Below, piece by piece: positions 31,661-44,387 of a stretch of 64,000 nucleotides of DNA. Under the pieces are notes generated by a model. The model did not search any database, was not told where the DNA came from, and saw only the letters and a program-made list of their open reading frames with translations. Each line of letters starts with the position of its first letter. Position 1 is the first letter of the stretch. Source of the DNA: Staphylococcus sp. 17KM0847 (GTDB lineage Bacteria; Bacillota; Bacilli; Staphylococcales; Staphylococcaceae); contig NZ_CP040781.1 of NCBI RefSeq assembly GCF_013463155.1, positions 62,001 to 126,000 of the forward strand, read 5' to 3'. A program made the position numbers and the translations under genes.

Positions 31661-31690
31661 TTTTTATTCTTTCGGTTTCTCTTGTGAAAC

Positions 31691-31720
31691 TTTTATACTT
31701 ACAATCTAGTTTTGAATGTA
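31691..31720 (+). other. right arm of 23S rRNA processing stem
   Basis: Complementary to about 28576-28607 upstream of 23S, forming the RNase III processing helix. Confidence 0.75.
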
Positions 31721-31733
31721 TAACATTCTTTTA

Positions 31734-31848
31734 TCTGGTGCCTATGGCAAAGAGGTCACACCTGTTCCCATGCCGAACACAGTAGTTAAGCTCTTTAGCG
31801 CCGATGGTAGTCGGACTTACGTTCCGCAAGAGTAGGACGGTGCCAGGT
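31734..31848 (+). rRNA. rrf: 5S ribosomal RNA
   Basis: About 115 nt. The ends TCTGGTGCC and GTGCCAGGT pair to form helix I; CACACCTGTTCCCATGCCGAA and the loop E strands (CGATGGTAGT, AGAGTAGG) are typical. No tRNA genes follow. Confidence 0.97.
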
Positions 31849-31856
31849 TTTATTTT

Positions 31857-31887
31857 GAGGGAGGTCATTGTGACCTCTCTTTTTTTC
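31857..31887 (+). terminator. rRNA operon terminator
   Basis: GAGGTCA-TTG-TGACCTC stem with additional outer pairs, followed by seven T. Confidence 0.92.
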
Positions 31888-31926
31888 GTTTAAGATAGAA
31901 CATATCTTTTATAAGGAGGGAAGACT

Positions 31927-33288
31927 TTGAATAAAGGGCCTTTACAGAATCGTTTGGAAAAATGGTCAAAAACGCAACCAATTTCAATGCATGTACCGGG
32001 TCATAAAAATCAGACAATTGGTGACTTGTCTTTTGTTTCTGCCAAGTATGATATAACGGAAATTACAGGTTTTGATGATTTGCATCAGCCGGATGGTCTT
32101 CTAAAAGAAAGTATGGCTGCAATTGATAGACACCCAGATTATGATGCTTATTTTCTCGTCAACGGTACGACAAGTGGAATACTTGCGACAATTCAAGCAT
32201 TTCAACCACTAGAGCAGTCAGTGGTTATAGCACGTAACGTACACAAATCAGTTTTTCATGCACTTGATTTAGGGGGTCAATCTGCCAATATTTTACCGAC
32301 CGAAACAGACGATATAACAGGACAATATGTCAGACCCTCTCAGATTAATTCTTATAAAGCAAAGCTAGGTGTTGTAACGTATCCCAATTATTATGGGCAA
32401 ATCTATAATATTAAACAGATTATCCAACAATTTCACCAGAGTCAGACACCTGTATTGGTGGATGAGGCACATGGTGCACATTTTGATTTAGAAGGTTTTC
32501 CATCCTCTTCATTAAACTTTGGCGCAGATTATGTTGTTCAATCTTTTCATAAAACCTTGCCCAGTTTAACGATGAGTTCTATTCTTTTTATACATAAAGA
32601 TGCACCTAGAAAGGAAGACGTCATTCGTTTATTACAAACTTTTCAATCTTCTAGTCCTTCTTATTTATTAATGGCAAGTTTAGAATCGGCGTATCAATTT
32701 TATAAAATATACAGGAGTGATGTTTTTTTTGCTAGGCGAACACATATTATTCAAATATTACATCAGAAGAAATTGTGTGTCATCGAAATGGATGATCCTT
32801 TAAAGTTGTTAATTCGTTGTCCCGGTGTTTCAGGTGTAGAATTACAGCAGTGTATGGAAAATATGGGTATTTACGTTGAGCTGGCAGATTCACACTCTGT
32901 ATTATGGATACTCCCACTTTGGCATGAAGGAGATAGCTTTCCGTTTCATTCATTAATTGAGCGTATACAGCATATGGTTCTTCCAACAGCTGAGAAGCAA
33001 AAGACACATTCGCACGCCAAGTTATTTAGTGGAGGAGGAAAGTATCTCCCGACATATATAAGTTGTGCAAGTTGGATACCTTTCACACAAGCAGTCGGAA
33101 AGATACTCGCACAACATCTCGTACTTTATCCACCGGGTGTACCGAGTTTACTTAAAGGAGAAAAGGTAACATCATCTATGGTAAAATTAATCGATGATTG
33201 GATAACACAGGGATTTCGTATAGAAGGACTTGTGGAAGGGAAAATTAAAGTGAAGGATGACTCATATGGGATTATTTATTACCATTGA
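31927..33288 (+). CDS. Orn/Lys/Arg decarboxylase-family PLP enzyme
   Basis: A 453-residue fold-type I PLP enzyme of the short basic amino acid decarboxylase group (Bacillus YaaO-like). The PLP lysine is 209 in QSFHKTLPS, the ring-stacking and pyridine contacts are DEAHGAH (179-185), and MHVPGHK at 21-27 is the family signature. The N-terminal wing domain of inducible decarboxylases is absent. Starts with TTG at 31927, 6 bases after AAGGAGGG. Overlaps tmk by 23 bases. Whether it decarboxylates arginine, lysine or ornithine cannot be told. Confidence 0.88.
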   Translation: MNKGPLQNRLEKWSKTQPISMHVPGHKNQTIGDLSFVSAKYDITEITGFDDLHQPDGLLKESMAAIDRHPDYDAYFLVNGTTSGILATIQAFQPLEQSVVIARNVHKSVFHALDLGGQSANILPTETDDITGQYVRPSQINSYKAKLGVVTYPNYYGQIYNIKQIIQQFHQSQTPVLVDEAHGAHFDLEGFPSSSLNFGADYVVQSFHKTLPSLTMSSILFIHKDAPRKEDVIRLLQTFQSSSPSYLLMASLESAYQFYKIYRSDVFFARRTHIIQILHQKKLCVIEMDDPLKLLIRCPGVSGVELQQCMENMGIYVELADSHSVLWILPLWHEGDSFPFHSLIERIQHMVLPTAEKQKTHSHAKLFSGGGKYLPTYISCASWIPFTQAVGKILAQHLVLYPPGVPSLLKGEKVTSSMVKLIDDWITQGFRIEGLVEGKIKVKDDSYGIIYYH

Positions 33289-33895
33289 AGGGCCAGAGGG
33301 TTCTGGAAAAACAACTATATTGGAATTAGTAGCTCAGCATTTAGCACTCACTCATGATGTGGTCACAACACGTGAGCCTGGAGGTGTTCAAACAGCAGAA
33401 GCCATTCGCAATATCTTGCTAGAAGGTGAGGCAGTGGATGCGCGAACAGAAGTACTACTATTTGCAGCCGCACGTCGTGAACATCTTGTAGAGAAAGTCA
33501 TGCCAGCACTGGCTAGTCATAAGGTTGTATTATGTGATCGCTTTGTTGATAGTTCTTTGGCTTATCAAGGATATGCACGTCATATTGGAGTAGAAGATGT
33601 ACAAATGATTAATGATTTTGCGATTGAAGGCTATTATCCTGACATGACAATTTATTTAGATATTCCAGCGGCATTAGGTCGTGAACGCATCCAAGCAAAC
33701 CAGCGTGTACAAAATCGTTTGGACAAAGAGAGTTATGCATTTCATGAACGTGTGATTGGAGGCTATCGGCAGTTAATTGCAAAACATCCAGAAAGGTATA
33801 CGGTTATCGATGCAAGTCGATCAGTGGAAGACGTGACGGCAGATGTAATCGCAGCGATTCAGCAAAAACTTGCACAAAAATCATTAGAAAAATAA
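33266..33895 (+). CDS. tmk: thymidylate kinase
   Basis: Phosphorylates dTMP to dTDP. P-loop GPEGSGKTT at 9-17, the DR motif in LCDRFVDSSLAYQGYA, and an Arg-rich lid near ERIQANQRVQNRLD. I start at ATG 33266 (MGLFITIEGP, 209 residues), which matches the family's usual N-terminus and lies 8 bases after AAGGA; ATG 33257 overlaps that site. The start lies within the end of the decarboxylase gene. Confidence 0.95.
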   Translation: MGLFITIEGPEGSGKTTILELVAQHLALTHDVVTTREPGGVQTAEAIRNILLEGEAVDARTEVLLFAAARREHLVEKVMPALASHKVVLCDRFVDSSLAYQGYARHIGVEDVQMINDFAIEGYYPDMTIYLDIPAALGRERIQANQRVQNRLDKESYAFHERVIGGYRQLIAKHPERYTVIDASRSVEDVTADVIAAIQQKLAQKSLEK

Positions 33896-33926
33896 CTTGA
33901 TGTGAGTATAGACCTCAACTAAGATG

Positions 33927-33935
33927 TGATATAAT
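33927..33935 (+). promoter_or_regulatory. extended -10 promoter for darA
   Basis: TGATATAAT, 24 bases before the darA ATG, in the 63-base gap after tmk. Confidence 0.5.
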
Positions 33936-33955
33936 TAACGATAAGAGGTGTGTAA

Positions 33956-34288
<333 letters not shown>

Positions 34289-34300
34289 ATGTGATAGCAG

Positions 34301-34352
34301 AGGTTGTGGCAGTGTATATGCGTCTTGAAAGACAATCTGCCTCAACCTTTTA
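34301..34352 (+). terminator. hairpin after darA
   Basis: AGGTTG-T-GGCAG pairs with CTGCC-T-CAACCT and is followed by TTTTAAA. Confidence 0.7.
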
Positions 34353-34410
34353 AATTTGTGCTAAAGTAGATTGATTGGAATTTGATTTATAACAAGGAGG
34401 GCCGTGTGCA

Positions 34411-35337
34411 ATGTCAGAAATTGAACAGCTAACAAAAGCATATTATAGTGGCAAATTGTCTCATGCTTATTTGTTTGAAGGTGATGATGCAGAAGCGATG
34501 ACTTCAACAGCGATGGCATTTGCGCAGCTTATCCTGTGTCGAGAGGACACAAAATGTCATATGAAAGTCTCCCAGTATAATCATCCAGATTTTCATCATA
34601 TACAAACAGAGGAAACGACGATAAAAAAAGAAAATATTGAGCAACTCATTCATCATATGAACCGTCTACCGATCGAAAGTAATCATAAGGTATATATCAT
34701 TCAAGATTTTGAAAAACTTACAATTCAAAGTGAAAATAGTATTTTGAAATTTTTAGAGGAGCCACCACCCAACACGATTGCTATTTTATTGTCGACAAAA
34801 CCAGAACAGATTTTGGATACAATTCACTCACGTTGCCAACACGTATATTTTAAGCCAATACAACGCACAAAGTTTGTTGATTTGTTAGTACAAGAAGGTG
34901 TATCACGTCCAACTGGGGAGTTAATAAGTACATTTACGACACAGTTTGATGTTGCGATTGCTCTAAGTACAGAGTATGATCTTATGTCACTTAGGCAAGT
35001 TATATTGCAATGGTGTCAAAGGTTATTGAATCAACAAGAGATGGCGCTTATTGGTGTGATTGAATTATTGAGGCAAGCTAAAAATAGGCGCTTACAATTG
35101 TTGACACTTGCAGGTGTGAATGCGTATTTTCAAGACCTGTTATACGTTAAAGTGGGTATGTCTGAAAAAGTAACATTTTCTGAGTTACAAGAAAGTTACA
35201 GTACGTATGTAATGCACATAGATTATGATGACTTAACACATATGATTGAAACAATTACAGAAGCACATAAAAAACTCAATCAAAATGTAAATCCGACATT
35301 AGTATTTGAGCAAATTGTGATTAAAATGAAAGGGTGA
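34411..35337 (+). CDS. holB: DNA polymerase III delta' subunit
   Basis: Clamp-loader subunit that works with DnaX and HolA. 308 residues. The N-terminus SHAYLFEGDDAEAMTSTAMA replaces the Walker A loop, so it should not bind ATP, which is normal for delta'. The sensor segment TIHSRCQHVYFKP (about 130-142) keeps the SRC arginine finger. AAGGAGGG precedes the ATG. Its stop overlaps the start of ricT. Confidence 0.94.
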   Translation: MSEIEQLTKAYYSGKLSHAYLFEGDDAEAMTSTAMAFAQLILCREDTKCHMKVSQYNHPDFHHIQTEETTIKKENIEQLIHHMNRLPIESNHKVYIIQDFEKLTIQSENSILKFLEEPPPNTIAILLSTKPEQILDTIHSRCQHVYFKPIQRTKFVDLLVQEGVSRPTGELISTFTTQFDVAIALSTEYDLMSLRQVILQWCQRLLNQQEMALIGVIELLRQAKNRRLQLLTLAGVNAYFQDLLYVKVGMSEKVTFSELQESYSTYVMHIDYDDLTHMIETITEAHKKLNQNVNPTLVFEQIVIKMKG

Positions 35338-36146
35338 TGCGTGTGTATTTTGTCGCTGGTATTTATTTTGAAAAGACAAACACATTAGAATACTATGATC
35401 CAGGGGAATGCTCTGTTATAGAAGGCGCATATGTCATAGTCGAATCACAGAGAGGTATAGAGTTGGGTGTTGTAAAGCATGCACCTAAGTCTGTTCACGA
35501 TAATGATGTCACATTGCCATTAAAATCAATACTTCGTGTGGCAACAGATATCGATATTGAAACCTATCATCATAACGAAGACTTAGCAGATAAAGCATTT
35601 GAACTATGTAAAGCGTTTGTGCGTACACTTAAACTGGATATGCGTCTGGTTAATTGTGAATATACATTAGATCGCGCTAAAGTTATTTTTAACTTTACAG
35701 CAGACGAGCGTATTGACTTTCGTAAACTTGTGCGTATGCTTGCTCAAAAACTAAAAACACGTATTGAATTAAGGCAGATTGGTGTCCGTGATGAAGCAAA
35801 GTTACTCGGTGGGATTGGACCATGTGGACGTTCGCTTTGCTGCGCGACTTTTTTGGGTGACTTTGAACCGGTATCTATAAAAATGGCTAAAGATCAAAAC
35901 TTATCATTAAATCCCACTAAAATATCTGGTGCATGTGGGAGACTGATGTGTTGCCTCAAATATGAAAATGATTTTTATGAGTCAGCACGTGCGAGCTTAC
36001 CTGATATTGGCACATCTGTTAAAACTCCAGAAGGAACAGGAGAAGTCGTATCACTGAATATTATTGATGTCTCAATGCAAGTACGTTTAGAAGGAATGGA
36101 TCAATTATTAGAATATCACATTGAAGAACTGGAGACATTAAAATAA
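35337..36146 (+). CDS. ricT: regulatory iron-sulfur stage 0 sporulation protein RicT (YaaT, PSP1 family)
   Basis: A 269-residue PSP1-domain protein, partner of RicA and RicF. In Bacillus the complex carries iron-sulfur clusters and helps RNase Y process mRNA. The Cys-rich core is visible: GPCGRSLCCATFLG and ISGACGRLMCCLKYE (about 163-203). ATG 35337 overlaps the holB stop (TGATG); GTG at 35334 is an alternative. Translation is probably coupled to holB. Confidence 0.92.
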   Translation: MRVYFVAGIYFEKTNTLEYYDPGECSVIEGAYVIVESQRGIELGVVKHAPKSVHDNDVTLPLKSILRVATDIDIETYHHNEDLADKAFELCKAFVRTLKLDMRLVNCEYTLDRAKVIFNFTADERIDFRKLVRMLAQKLKTRIELRQIGVRDEAKLLGGIGPCGRSLCCATFLGDFEPVSIKMAKDQNLSLNPTKISGACGRLMCCLKYENDFYESARASLPDIGTSVKTPEGTGEVVSLNIIDVSMQVRLEGMDQLLEYHIEELETLK

Positions 36147-36159
36147 GGAGGAAAATGTG

Positions 36160-36516
36160 TTGGATCGAAATGAACTCTTCGAACGTTTGATGCAATTGGA
36201 AAATAATGTGACCCATGTATACGAAGACATGCAGGAATTAAAAACACTTACTGTTGCCCTCGTTGAGGAAAATGTTGCACTGCAAATCGAGAATGATAAC
36301 TTAAAAGCGGCAATGCAACAAGATGTCAATGAGCCACCAGTTGAACGTGTACAAGATGTAAAAAAAGAACCTAAAAAGAAGAAACTTCAAAGTCGAGAAT
36401 ATTTTGCGACTCTTTATCGAGAAGGCTTTCACATTTGTCACGATGTTTTTGGTAAACATCGAAAAGGTGAAGACTGTATATTTTGTATGAATATACTTAA
36501 TGATAAGTTGGAGTAG
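36160..36516 (+). CDS. yabA: replication initiation control protein YabA
   Basis: Negative regulator of DnaA that also binds DnaN. 118 residues from TTG 36160 (MDRNELFER, the usual family N-terminus), 8 bases after AAGGAGG; GTG 36157 is the alternative. An N-terminal coiled coil (about 5-55) for tetramerisation, a basic linker, and a C-terminal zinc-binding domain with FHICHDVFGKHRKGEDCIFC (about 93-112). Confidence 0.94.
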   Translation: MDRNELFERLMQLENNVTHVYEDMQELKTLTVALVEENVALQIENDNLKAAMQQDVNEPPVERVQDVKKEPKKKKLQSREYFATLYREGFHICHDVFGKHRKGEDCIFCMNILNDKLE

Positions 36517-36527
36517 ATGGGGGTATC

Positions 36528-37253
36528 ATGTTACAGGCGAATGAACGTTTTGATTATTTGTTAAAAGAAGACTTGCGTATTATTCAAAATGATAACGTTT
36601 TTTCCTTTTCTACCGATGCTTTATTACTAGGTCATTTTACACAAGTACGTAAACGTGATTATATTTTAGATCTATGTACAGGGAATGGTGTTATTCCATT
36701 GCTGTTATCGCATAAAGGACAAAATAAGATTATGGGTGTAGAAATCCAATCACAGCTTGTAGATATGGCACAACGCAGTGTTGAGGTCAACGGATTGGAC
36801 GCACGTATTCAAGTTCAAGAGATGGATATTAATGCCATTCCACAAAGCTTTAAACCTGCACAATTTGATTTAGTCACATGTAATCCACCGTATTTTAAAG
36901 TCAATCAAACACATCAACATCAAATTGAGGCACATAAAATTGCGCGACATGAAATCTATTGTACATTAGATGATTGTTTACGCGTGGCAAATCATGTATT
37001 AAAGCAAGGCGGTCGTATTGTAATTGTGCATCGTGCAGAGCGAATGTTAGATGTTTTTACGGCTATGCGCCATTATCAGATAGAGCCCAAACGCTTACAT
37101 ATGATTTATAGTAAACCAAGAAAAGCTGCACAAACAATCGTAGTTGAAGGTCGAAAAGGTGGGAATCAAGGATTGGATATCGCCCCACCGTTTTATATGT
37201 ATGATGAGAAAAACGAGTATACGGCTGAGATGAGGCGTATCTACTATGGTTAA
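36528..37253 (+). CDS. trmN6: tRNA1(Val) adenine-37 N6-methyltransferase (YabB/TrmN6)
   Basis: A 241-residue SAM-dependent methyltransferase. Motif I DLCTGNG (48-54) and the N6-adenine catalytic motif NPPY (119-122) mark the family. The ATG at 36528 follows GGGGG. It is tightly packed: 11 bases after yabA and overlapping the GIY-YIG gene by 8 bases. Confidence 0.92.
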   Translation: MLQANERFDYLLKEDLRIIQNDNVFSFSTDALLLGHFTQVRKRDYILDLCTGNGVIPLLLSHKGQNKIMGVEIQSQLVDMAQRSVEVNGLDARIQVQEMDINAIPQSFKPAQFDLVTCNPPYFKVNQTHQHQIEAHKIARHEIYCTLDDCLRVANHVLKQGGRIVIVHRAERMLDVFTAMRHYQIEPKRLHMIYSKPRKAAQTIVVEGRKGGNQGLDIAPPFYMYDEKNEYTAEMRRIYYG

Positions 37254-37494
37254 ACATTATACATACATTGTAGAATGTTGTGATCATACTTTATATACGG
37301 GTTATACAAATGATTTAAACTCACGCATTCATAAACACAATGAAGGCAAAGGCGCAAAATACACGAAAACAAGACGCCCCGTTCGTCTTAAGTACTATGA
37401 GACATATGATACGAAATCAGAAGCATTGAAGAGAGAATACGCGATAAAGCAACTGACACGACAACAAAAAATAGCTTTAATTGAGGAGCGATAG
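37246..37494 (+). CDS. GIY-YIG domain nuclease-like protein (YazA/UPF0213)
   Basis: 82 residues making one GIY-YIG fold: YTYIVECC and LYTGYTNDLNSRIHKHN carry the two name motifs and the catalytic Arg, and KYTKTRRPVRLKYYE supplies the later conserved positions. These small stand-alone proteins are found next to yabB and rsmI across Bacillota; their role is not well known. Overlaps the genes on both sides in a coupled arrangement. Confidence 0.9.
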   Translation: MVKHYTYIVECCDHTLYTGYTNDLNSRIHKHNEGKGAKYTKTRRPVRLKYYETYDTKSEALKREYAIKQLTRQQKIALIEER

Positions 37495-37495
37495 T

Positions 37496-38344
37496 ATGAG
37501 TCATTTATATATAGTAGGAACGCCAATAGGTAATTTAGAAGATATGACGTTTCGAGCGATTCGCATATTACAGGAAGTAGATACTATTGCTTGTGAAGAT
37601 ACACGTGTCACAAAAAAGTTATGCCATCATTTTAAAATTGAAACACCATTGAAATCCTATCATGAGCATAACAAGGTACAAATGACTGAAACTCTGATTA
37701 CATTATTGCGTAATGGTCAAAATGTTGCGCTCGTCTCTGATGCGGGATTACCGCTTATATCTGATCCGGGCTATGAACTTGTTGTACGCGCACGTCAGGA
37801 GGGCATTGACGTCACACCTATCCCGGGTGCTAATGCCGGATTAACTACTTTGATGGTGAGTGGTTTACCATCATTTACCTATACATTTTTAGGTTTTTTA
37901 CCAAGAAAAGCGCGTGAAAAATCAGCGCTATTAGAAACACGTATGTATCAAGACAGTACGCTTATTTTATATGAGTCTCCATTTCGAGTGAAAGATACGT
38001 TGCAAACTATTGCTAAAATAGATGGCGTAAGACAAGTGACATTAGGTCGAGAGTTAACAAAAAAGTTTGAACAAATAGTGACGGGGCAAGTATCGGAACT
38101 CCTCTTACAATTGGATAAGCAGATCCCCTTAAAGGGGGAGTTTGTTATTTTGATTGAGGGTGCTTCATATCAGGAAACAACAGCATGGTTTGATGCGTTG
38201 CCTATTTCAGAACATGTACGCCACTATGTTGATCAGGGAAAAAAGCCTAAGCAAGCGATTAAGCAAGTGGCACAAGATCGAGATCTACCCACACAAACGA
38301 TTTATAATATTTATCATAATATTGAGCATAGACCTGAAGTTTAG
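37496..38344 (+). CDS. rsmI: 16S rRNA 2'-O-ribose C1402 methyltransferase RsmI
   Basis: A 282-residue tetrapyrrole-methylase-fold enzyme that modifies C1402 in the decoding centre. VGTPIGNLEDMTFRA at the N-terminus, CEDTRVT, and SDAGLPLISDPGYELV with PIPGANA downstream are characteristic. I start at ATG 37496, 7 bases after GAGGAG; the upstream ATG at 37481 lies inside the GIY-YIG gene. Confidence 0.95.
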   Translation: MSHLYIVGTPIGNLEDMTFRAIRILQEVDTIACEDTRVTKKLCHHFKIETPLKSYHEHNKVQMTETLITLLRNGQNVALVSDAGLPLISDPGYELVVRARQEGIDVTPIPGANAGLTTLMVSGLPSFTYTFLGFLPRKAREKSALLETRMYQDSTLILYESPFRVKDTLQTIAKIDGVRQVTLGRELTKKFEQIVTGQVSELLLQLDKQIPLKGEFVILIEGASYQETTAWFDALPISEHVRHYVDQGKKPKQAIKQVAQDRDLPTQTIYNIYHNIEHRPEV

Positions 38345-38446
38345 CTTGTTTGCGTAGAAAAATTTAAAAAGTTAAAGCATGTTTTTCTAAATGCTGTTCA
38401 ATGAGAGAACATTGAAAATAGTAGTGAATTTCGATATATTAGATGA

Positions 38447-40441
<1,995 letters not shown>

Positions 40442-40450
40442 AGAAGATTA

Positions 40451-40486
40451 AGAGGTGAAGTCATGACAGAAGGACTCACCTCTTTT
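40451..40486 (+). terminator. metG terminator
   Basis: GAGGTGAAGTC (40452-40462) pairs with GGACTCACCTC with one bulge, followed by TTTT. Confidence 0.8.
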
Positions 40487-40570
40487 CTGTCATGGTTCTA
40501 TTTATTTTGAAGTGAAAATGATTATAAAAAATAAGATTAGCATTTTTTGATAAAAGAAAGGAGTCATAAT

Positions 40571-41338
40571 ATGTTGATAGATACACATGTGCATTTGAAT
40601 GCGGATCAGTATGATGAAGATTTGCAAGAAGTGATTACACGAGCACAAGAGGCAGGAGTAGACCGTATGTTCGTTGTGGGTTTTGATACAGACACGATTG
40701 AGCGTGCGATGAAGTTAATTGAGGACTATTCATTTATTTACGCAATTATTGGATGGCACCCTGTTGATGCGATAGATTGTACAGAAGAACGCCTTGCATG
40801 GATTGAAGCGTTATCGTCACATCCTAAAGTGATTGGTATTGGAGAAATGGGATTGGATTATCATTGGGATAAATCACCAAAAACGATTCAAAAAGAAGTA
40901 TTTCGTAAACAAATTGCATTGGCAAAACGTGTGAAACTTCCGATTATTATTCATAATCGTGAAGCAACACAAGATTGTATTGATATTTTAATGGAAGAGC
41001 ATGCTGAAGAGGTGGGAGGAATTATGCATAGCTTTAGTGGCTCACCAGAAATTGCAGACATTGTTGTTAATCAGTTGAATTTTCACATTTCATTAGGAGG
41101 GCCAGTGACTTTTAAAAATGCTAAACAACCTAAAGAAGTAGCGAAGCATGTACCATTAGATCGTCTATTGGTCGAAACAGATGCACCTTATTTGTCACCT
41201 CATCCATATCGTGGTAAGCGCAATGAGCCAGCACGTGTTACGTTAGTAGCAGAACAGATTGCAGAGTTACGAGGAATAAGTTACGAAGAGGTTGCTAAAC
41301 AAACGACAGCAAATGCAGAACGCCTATTTAATCTATGA
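40571..41338 (+). CDS. TatD-family metal-dependent DNase (YabD)
   Basis: A 255-residue TIM-barrel hydrolase. Metal ligands: HxH in DTHVHLN at the N-terminus, GEMGLDYH, IIIHNREA, MHSFSGS and ETDAPYL, all in family order. Start ATG 40571, 8 bases after AAAGGAG; the upstream ATG at 40547 has none. It is followed by rnmV and rsmA, the usual order. Confidence 0.95.
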   Translation: MLIDTHVHLNADQYDEDLQEVITRAQEAGVDRMFVVGFDTDTIERAMKLIEDYSFIYAIIGWHPVDAIDCTEERLAWIEALSSHPKVIGIGEMGLDYHWDKSPKTIQKEVFRKQIALAKRVKLPIIIHNREATQDCIDILMEEHAEEVGGIMHSFSGSPEIADIVVNQLNFHISLGGPVTFKNAKQPKEVAKHVPLDRLLVETDAPYLSPHPYRGKRNEPARVTLVAEQIAELRGISYEEVAKQTTANAERLFNL

Positions 41339-41366
41339 TCAATAGTGTAAGTGTGAGGAGAAATAT

Positions 41367-42802
<1,436 letters not shown>

Positions 42803-42848
42803 ATGGATTGACTTTAAGATAATACCTTGTTAAAATTATAATTTTTGA

Positions 42849-42878
42849 TTGACTAAACTCGCTATTTCGTGTTATAAT
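42849..42878 (+). promoter_or_regulatory. veg promoter
   Basis: -35 TTGACT (42849-42854), 18-base spacer, -10 TATAAT (42873-42878). The veg promoter is one of the strongest vegetative promoters known in Bacillus; this one is close to consensus. Confidence 0.85.
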
Positions 42879-42902
42879 ACACTTATAGCGAGGTGGAGCA
42901 AT

Positions 42903-43169
42903 ATGCCAAAATCTATTGGAGACATCAAAAATCGACTTGATTGTCAATTAGGGAATCGTATTGTACTGAAAGCTAACGGGGGACGTAAAAAAACAATTGA
43001 ACGTTGTGGTGTATTAGCAGAGACATATCCTTCTGTGTTTATTGTTGAATTAGACCCAAACAAACATAATTTTGAACGCGTATCGTATACATACGCCGAT
43101 GTGTTAACACAAAATGTACATGTATCATTTGTTGAAGATGATACATATCAAGAAGTTAACGCAAGATAA
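42903..43169 (+). CDS. veg: Veg protein, biofilm-related regulator
   Basis: An 88-residue small protein of the Veg family (DUF1021), linked in Bacillus to control of biofilm matrix genes. [19 protein letters not shown] and the SH3-like core [15 protein letters not shown] are characteristic. Start ATG 42903 after GAGGTGGAG; a longer frame back to 42849 runs through the promoter and is excluded. Flanked by its own promoter and terminator. Confidence 0.93.
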   Translation: MPKSIGDIKNRLDCQLGNRIVLKANGGRKKTIERCGVLAETYPSVFIVELDPNKHNFERVSYTYADVLTQNVHVSFVEDDTYQEVNAR

Positions 43170-43511
43170 ATCTTGTTATACACAAGTTGATATTGTACAT
43201 AATTGAGCTATTCAATCTCTGAGATTGGATGGCTTTTTTGTTTCCATATATTAAAGAATAATAAATACAAATAGAGTTGCTTTAATATTCAATTATGTAA
43301 TGTTTAATAAACTTTTGTGAAATATTAAAAGAACTTTAGAGTTGCTGGTTGTTTTCCGTATTAAATGACGTTATCATACGAATATAAGAGTCATGTAATA
43401 TTTTATAAAACTTTGAGCGCACACTTTCTGGATTCCTGAAAAATCTTTTCGAGTTATTAAAGTAATTATGGTAAAATCACTATAATACTAACTTGAAAGA
43501 GGAAAACTGTG
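43170..43511 (+). promoter_or_regulatory. veg-ispE interval
   Basis: Contains the veg terminator (43206-43239) and, near its end, a TATAAT at 43481-43486 likely used for ispE, without a good -35. The rest (43240-43470) is AT-rich with no gene seen. Confidence 0.6.
43206..43239 (+). terminator. veg terminator
   Basis: AGCTATTCAATCTC pairs with GAGATTGGATGGCT through G-C, A-T and G-T pairs, followed by six T. Confidence 0.88.
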
Positions 43512-44360
43512 ATGATTTATGAAACAGCGCCAGCTAAGATTAACTTAACGTTAGACACTTTATTTAAAAGAGATGATGGTTATCATGAAGTTGAAATGAT
43601 TATGACGACTATTGATTTAAATGATCGATTGTCTTTTCAAAAACGTCGTGATCATAAAATTATTTTAAATGTAGATGAGACGTTTATCCCATCTGATGAG
43701 CGCAATTTAGCATATCGTGCCGCACTGCTTATGAAAGAAACATATGGTATTAAACAAGGTGTCACTATTACATTAGATAAAAACATCCCAGTTTCTGCTG
43801 GATTAGCTGGAGGTTCTAGTGATGCCGCTGCTACATTTCGTGGGCTGAACCGTCTATTTGATTTAGGTCTATCTCTTGATGATTTAAGCACACTATCAGC
43901 AGAAATCGGTTCGGACGTCCCGTTTTGTATTTATGGAACAACAGCGCTATGTAGAGGCCGTGGAGAAGAGATTGAGTTATTAAAACGTCCACCATCTGCA
44001 TGGGTGATTGTTGCCAAGCCTCAGACCGGTTTGTCAACGCCTGAAGTTTATGGCGGTCTTGATTTAACCAAACCATACAAGGTGCATACACAATCTTGTT
44101 TGGAGGCTATCGAATGTGAGGACTATGATGGGGTATGTCGTAGCTTATCTAATCGCCTTGAACCTGTTTCGATGCATTTACAGCCAGAAATAAAGAAAAT
44201 TAAAGCAAATATGCTTAATAGTGGTGCAGATGGCGCATTGATGAGTGGAAGTGGACCAACAGTTTACGGTTTTGCGCAACGCGAACGTCAAGCACGTCAT
44301 ATATATAATGCTGTTAGCGGTTGTTGCAATGATGTTTACCTTGTCAGAACACTTGGCTAA
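43512..44360 (+). CDS. ispE: 4-diphosphocytidyl-2-C-methyl-D-erythritol kinase homologue
   Basis: A 282-residue GHMP kinase with ATP loop [15 protein letters not shown] (about 95-109) and the C-terminal [13 protein letters not shown] motif. IspE belongs to the MEP isoprenoid pathway, but staphylococci use the mevalonate pathway and lack the other MEP enzymes, so the true role of this conserved gene is unclear; this is established for the genus, not seen here. AAAGAGG lies 9 bases before ATG 43512; GTG 43509 is the alternative start. Confidence 0.92.
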   Translation: MIYETAPAKINLTLDTLFKRDDGYHEVEMIMTTIDLNDRLSFQKRRDHKIILNVDETFIPSDERNLAYRAALLMKETYGIKQGVTITLDKNIPVSAGLAGGSSDAAATFRGLNRLFDLGLSLDDLSTLSAEIGSDVPFCIYGTTALCRGRGEEIELLKRPPSAWVIVAKPQTGLSTPEVYGGLDLTKPYKVHTQSCLEAIECEDYDGVCRSLSNRLEPVSMHLQPEIKKIKANMLNSGADGALMSGSGPTVYGFAQRERQARHIYNAVSGCCNDVYLVRTLG

Positions 44361-44387
44361 CATATAGAGAAAGGATGAAAGAACAAG

